Below, piece by piece: positions 61,862 through 64,000 of a stretch of DNA of 64,000 bases (its first letter is position 1; the number at the start of each line of letters is the position of its first letter). The DNA is from an uncultured Lachnospiraceae bacterium (GTDB lineage: Bacteria > Bacillota > Clostridia > Lachnospirales > Lachnospiraceae): NCBI GenBank assembly GCA_910576535.1, contig CAJTKK010000011.1, positions 51,612-115,611 on the forward strand, written 5' to 3'. Position numbers and translations under genes: made by a program. The notes below the pieces were generated by a model that worked only from the letters and a program-made list of their open reading frames with translations, was not told where the DNA came from and did not search any database.

Positions 61862-62233
61862 CTAAATCAATTTTTTCAAAAGTGTTTCTACTTCTTTTGG
61901 TTTCAGTACCTTTCCCATAGAAACAACCTGTTCATTTACAACAAGAGCCGGCATACTCATAACGCCATACTGCATGATTTTTTCCATGTCTGTAACATAT
62001 TCCACCTCAACAGTAAATCCCATTGAATGAACCGCTTCCTGCGTTGCTTCTAACAGTGCATGACAGTTTTTGCAACCAGCTCCTAAAACCTTAATACAGC
62101 AAATCCCGTCCACTGTTTTCCTGCAACCCTCTTTTTCCTGCTTGATTTCCGTTGCCTTACTTATCGGGCAGCCGGTATTACAAGCGCAAGCAGACGCTTT
62201 AGTTTCTTTGTTTTTTCTTTTAAATAATGTCAT
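61862..62233 (-). CDS. Thioredoxin-like redox protein with CxxC
   Basis: This 123-residue protein has a Cys-rich head (ACACNTGCPI) and a small thioredoxin-fold domain: IKVLGAGCKNCHALLEA near 48-64 with the CKNC active site and VMSMPALVVNEQVVSMG near 91-107. Such proteins sit beside ArsP-type permeases in arsenic operons. The ATG at 62233 has GGAGG eight bases upstream. I infer reduction of metal- or arsenic-related thiols. Confidence 0.85.
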   Translation of the reverse strand: MTLFKRKNKETKASACACNTGCPISKATEIKQEKEGCRKTVDGICCIKVLGAGCKNCHALLEATQEAVHSMGFTVEVEYVTDMEKIMQYGVMSMPALVVNEQVVSMGKVLKPKEVETLLKKLI

Positions 62234-62317
62234 AATGAATACCTCCATTTATTTTTTCGCTTTCAAAGCATTTTTTCAAAACCTCGTAATAATTTCAATT
62301 GCTTTTTCCACCTCATT

Positions 62318-63330
62318 TCAAATGAGCATTGGCTGTATGGCATTAAAGAAATGGCCAACCAGTATAATTCCGATAGTACATATTGAAATAAAAGTCCACA
62401 AAAGTTTAGGTTTTACAGCTTTACGAAGCATAATCATGGAAGGCAGGGACAAAGTGGTAACACCCATCATAAAGGATAAAACAACACCCAGCAATGCTCC
62501 CTTTGCCAGCAGCGCTTCTGCAATCGGAATTGTTCCAAAAATATCTGCATACATGGGCGCTCCGGCAATAGTTGCGATAATTACACCAAATGGGTTATTA
62601 TCTCCGAGTATTTTTACAATGATTTCTTCCGGTATCCAGTTATGAATAATTGCTCCGATACCTACACCGATTAAGATATAAGGGGCAACCTTTTTTGCGG
62701 TAGATACCATCTGTTCCCATGCAAAATGAAGTCTATCCTTAAAGTGCAATTCTTCCTGCGGAATATCAACGGATTTTCCATTTCTAATGTATTCTTCCAC
62801 TTCATTTTCAAAGTGCAGTTTTTCGATTAAACTACCTCCTGCAACGGCAATTATTAGTCCGAGCAAAACATACACAGTTGCCACTTTCCATCCGAATATG
62901 CTCATAAGGAGTACAAGCGATCCGAGATCTACCATAGGAGAAGAAATTAAAAAGGAAAATGTAACACCCAACGGCAACCCGGCGCTGGTAAATCCGATAA
63001 ATAACGGAATAGACGAACAAGAACAAAATGGCGTAACCGTTCCCAAAAGGGCAGCTATTATATTTGCACCTATTCCTCGAAATCTCCCTAATATTTTTTT
63101 GTTCTCTCCGGCGGGAAATAACTTTGAATATACGAAACTGCCAAAATCAAAGCGCCCAGTAATACCATAATCTTTATGACATCGTAGATGAAAAACTGAA
63201 CACTTCCACCCAACCGGGTTTCAGTAGATAAACCGCATGTTTCTAACAGATTTCCTACCAGTTGGTTTAGCCATTTCATACCGAGGATTTCATTCTGAAA
63301 AAAATCCCAAACACTTTTTAGTGTCTGCAT
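62318..63330 (-). pseudogene. ArsP-type permease (DUF318), frameshifted at an A7 run
   Basis: A DUF318/COG0701 permease, here in two frames. The first 80 codons from 63330 (MQTLKSVWDFFQNEILG, one membrane helix) end at a stop after PPERTKKY; the rest (242 codons, starting GTVTPFCSCSSIPLFIG) is one frame over. The joint is a run of seven As (63094-63100 on the minus strand). A single extra A, or a -1 slip on A-AAA-AAA, would give one protein of about 337 residues with GRFRGIGANIIAALLGTVTPFCSCSSIP. PFCSCS is the family motif. ArsP exports organoarsenicals; the neighbours fit that. Confidence 0.82.
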
Positions 63331-63435
63331 ATCATAACCTCTCTTTCCTATAAATCAAAAATTTTCGATTTAATACCTTTGAAAAAAACCGTCGCCCTAT
63401 TGGAACGGCTTTTAGATGTTTGAACACTTATTACC

Positions 63436-63729
63436 TCACATATTTGTTTCGTCAACAGCAATAGTCTCTTTCAATAGAGCCAGCGCCTTTTCACTGCCTT
63501 GCTTGCTGATTTGATAATGTGTCCATTTACCGTCCTCACGGCCTGTCACAATACCTGCTTCACATAGAATTTTCATGTGATAAGAAAGCGAAGATTGAGG
63601 CATATTCACTTCATCGGTTAAAGTGCAAGTACACTTTTCCCCATTCTGCAAAAGTTCTAAAATGCGTAACCTACGCTCATCACCTAAAGCCTTAAAGATT
63701 TTTGCTCTTTCCCCATAAATAGTTTCCAT
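63436..63729 (-). CDS. ArsR-family metal-sensing repressor
   Basis: This 97-residue winged-helix protein has ALGDERRLRILELLQNGEKCTCTLTDEVNMPQSSLSYHMKIL, with CTC in the helix where ArsR proteins bind As(III) (CxC). The DNA-reading helix follows (SSLSYHMKILCEAGIV). It is the first gene of the arsR-arsP-thioredoxin operon. A near-consensus promoter with flanking repeats lies upstream. Confidence 0.93.
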   Translation of the reverse strand: METIYGERAKIFKALGDERRLRILELLQNGEKCTCTLTDEVNMPQSSLSYHMKILCEAGIVTGREDGKWTHYQISKQGSEKALALLKETIAVDETNM

Positions 63730-63760
63730 GCTCTCACCTCAAATCCTAATTTCTTGGTTT

Positions 63761-63789
63761 ATTATACGCTTCAAATCCAAAAATATCAA
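63761..63789 (-). promoter_or_regulatory. Sigma-A promoter of the arsR operon
   Basis: TTGATA, 17 bases, TATAAT on the minus strand. The repeated CTTGGTT blocks at 63753-63759 and 63798-63804 (plus strand) flank it and may be ArsR sites. Confidence 0.85.
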
Positions 63790-63935
63790 TATGAAATCTT
63801 GGTTATTCTAAATTTTAATAAACAGATACGGATTAACAGGGACTGTTGTCTATCAACTTCTCGTGTGTTACATTATCGTACATGAGCATTAATTCCCATT
63901 CCCAAATCCCCCATTTTCCATTTCGTTTTGACCAT

Positions 63936-63981
63936 AACAAAAGGACACTTCCCTAAAATTTTCTTTTAGAAAAATGTCCTT
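63936..63981 (-). terminator. Terminator of a gene beyond the right edge
   Basis: An imperfect 18-base inverted repeat AAGGACA...CTAAAA / TTTTAG...TGTCCTT, followed on the minus strand by TTTTGTT. Confidence 0.7.
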
Positions 63982-64000
63982 ATCGTACAAAATATTAACT

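Larger units (their letters stand above)
63730..64000 (-). other. Promoter region of arsR and right window end
   Basis: It holds the arsR promoter and repeats and, at 63936-63981, a terminator for a gene that lies outside the window. No gene was seen in it. Confidence 0.6.

Noticed and set aside
1..64000. CRISPR arrays, tRNA and rRNA genes
   Set aside because: No regularly spaced repeats, and no cloverleaf or rRNA-like stretches were recognised by eye.

Overview
The window looks like a chromosomal segment from a motile, gut-type Firmicute of the order Clostridia, most likely Lachnospiraceae. Support: a Gram-positive flagellar late-gene order (flgM-flgN-flgK-flgK-flgL-fliW-csrA-flaG-fliD-fliS-flagellin), strong AGGAGG ribosome binding sites, purine-rich coding strands, a CUT1-type sialic acid transporter without its own ATPase, and a decayed Firmicute-type conjugative element at the right end. 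No rRNA, tRNA or CRISPR was seen.

Layout. (1) 1-28.6 kb, all minus strand: a large cluster directly downstream of the flagellin genes, read here as a flagellin glycosylation island. Read in transcription order it holds three paralogous CgeB/DUF3880-like glycosyltransferases and a DUF616-type glycosyltransferase, a methyltransferase, two LicD-family phosphotransferases, and a LicC-like nucleotidyltransferase fused to a CobD/HisC-like PLP enzyme. Next comes an unusual set of stand-alone adenylation enzymes, carrier proteins, GNAT-fold acyltransferases and a PLP decarboxylase (7.5-18.8 kb). The end of the cluster is a sugar-building block: two glycosyltransferase-like genes, a NeuB-like synthase without its usual C-terminal domain, a KdsC-GmhA fusion, an SDR, a TIM-barrel isomerase and a Gfo/Idh/MocA oxidoreductase cut by the window edge. 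(2) 28.7-41.3 kb: flagellar late genes, including two flagellin genes for identical proteins, with sigma-28-like promoters at 30.6, 34.1 and 41.3 kb and CsrA-type hairpins in both flagellin leaders. (3) 41.5-51.3 kb: a chemoreceptor and an RpiR regulator next to a sialic acid import and breakdown cluster, with a divergent promoter pair and a palindromic operator at 49.0-49.15 kb. (4) 51.4-54.4 kb: AmmeMemoRadiSam genes (radical SAM protein and MEMO-AMMECR1 fusion) with acylphosphatase. (5) 54.6-58.1 kb: a flagellinolysin-like gene (flagellin ends around an HExxH protease) behind its own sigma-28-like promoter but interrupted at a run of eight Gs, then a zinc-ribbon protein, a pentapeptide-repeat protein and a small membrane protein. 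(6) 58.1-64 kb: remnants of a mobile element (ParB-like, relaxase and serine-recombinase fragments, KTR protein), accessory genes, and an arsR-arsP-thioredoxin operon whose permease is frameshifted in an A7 run.

How it may work together (inference). The flagellar genes make the filament. FliW and CsrA probably control flagellin translation through the leader hairpins. The large cluster probably builds a nonulosonate-like or heptose-like sugar and decorates it with carrier-protein-activated amino acids or acids and with phospho-aminoalcohol groups. The main candidates for an undescribed system are the adenylation/carrier protein/GNAT module, the NTase-PLP enzyme-LicD set, and the possibly phase-variable proteolytic flagellin.
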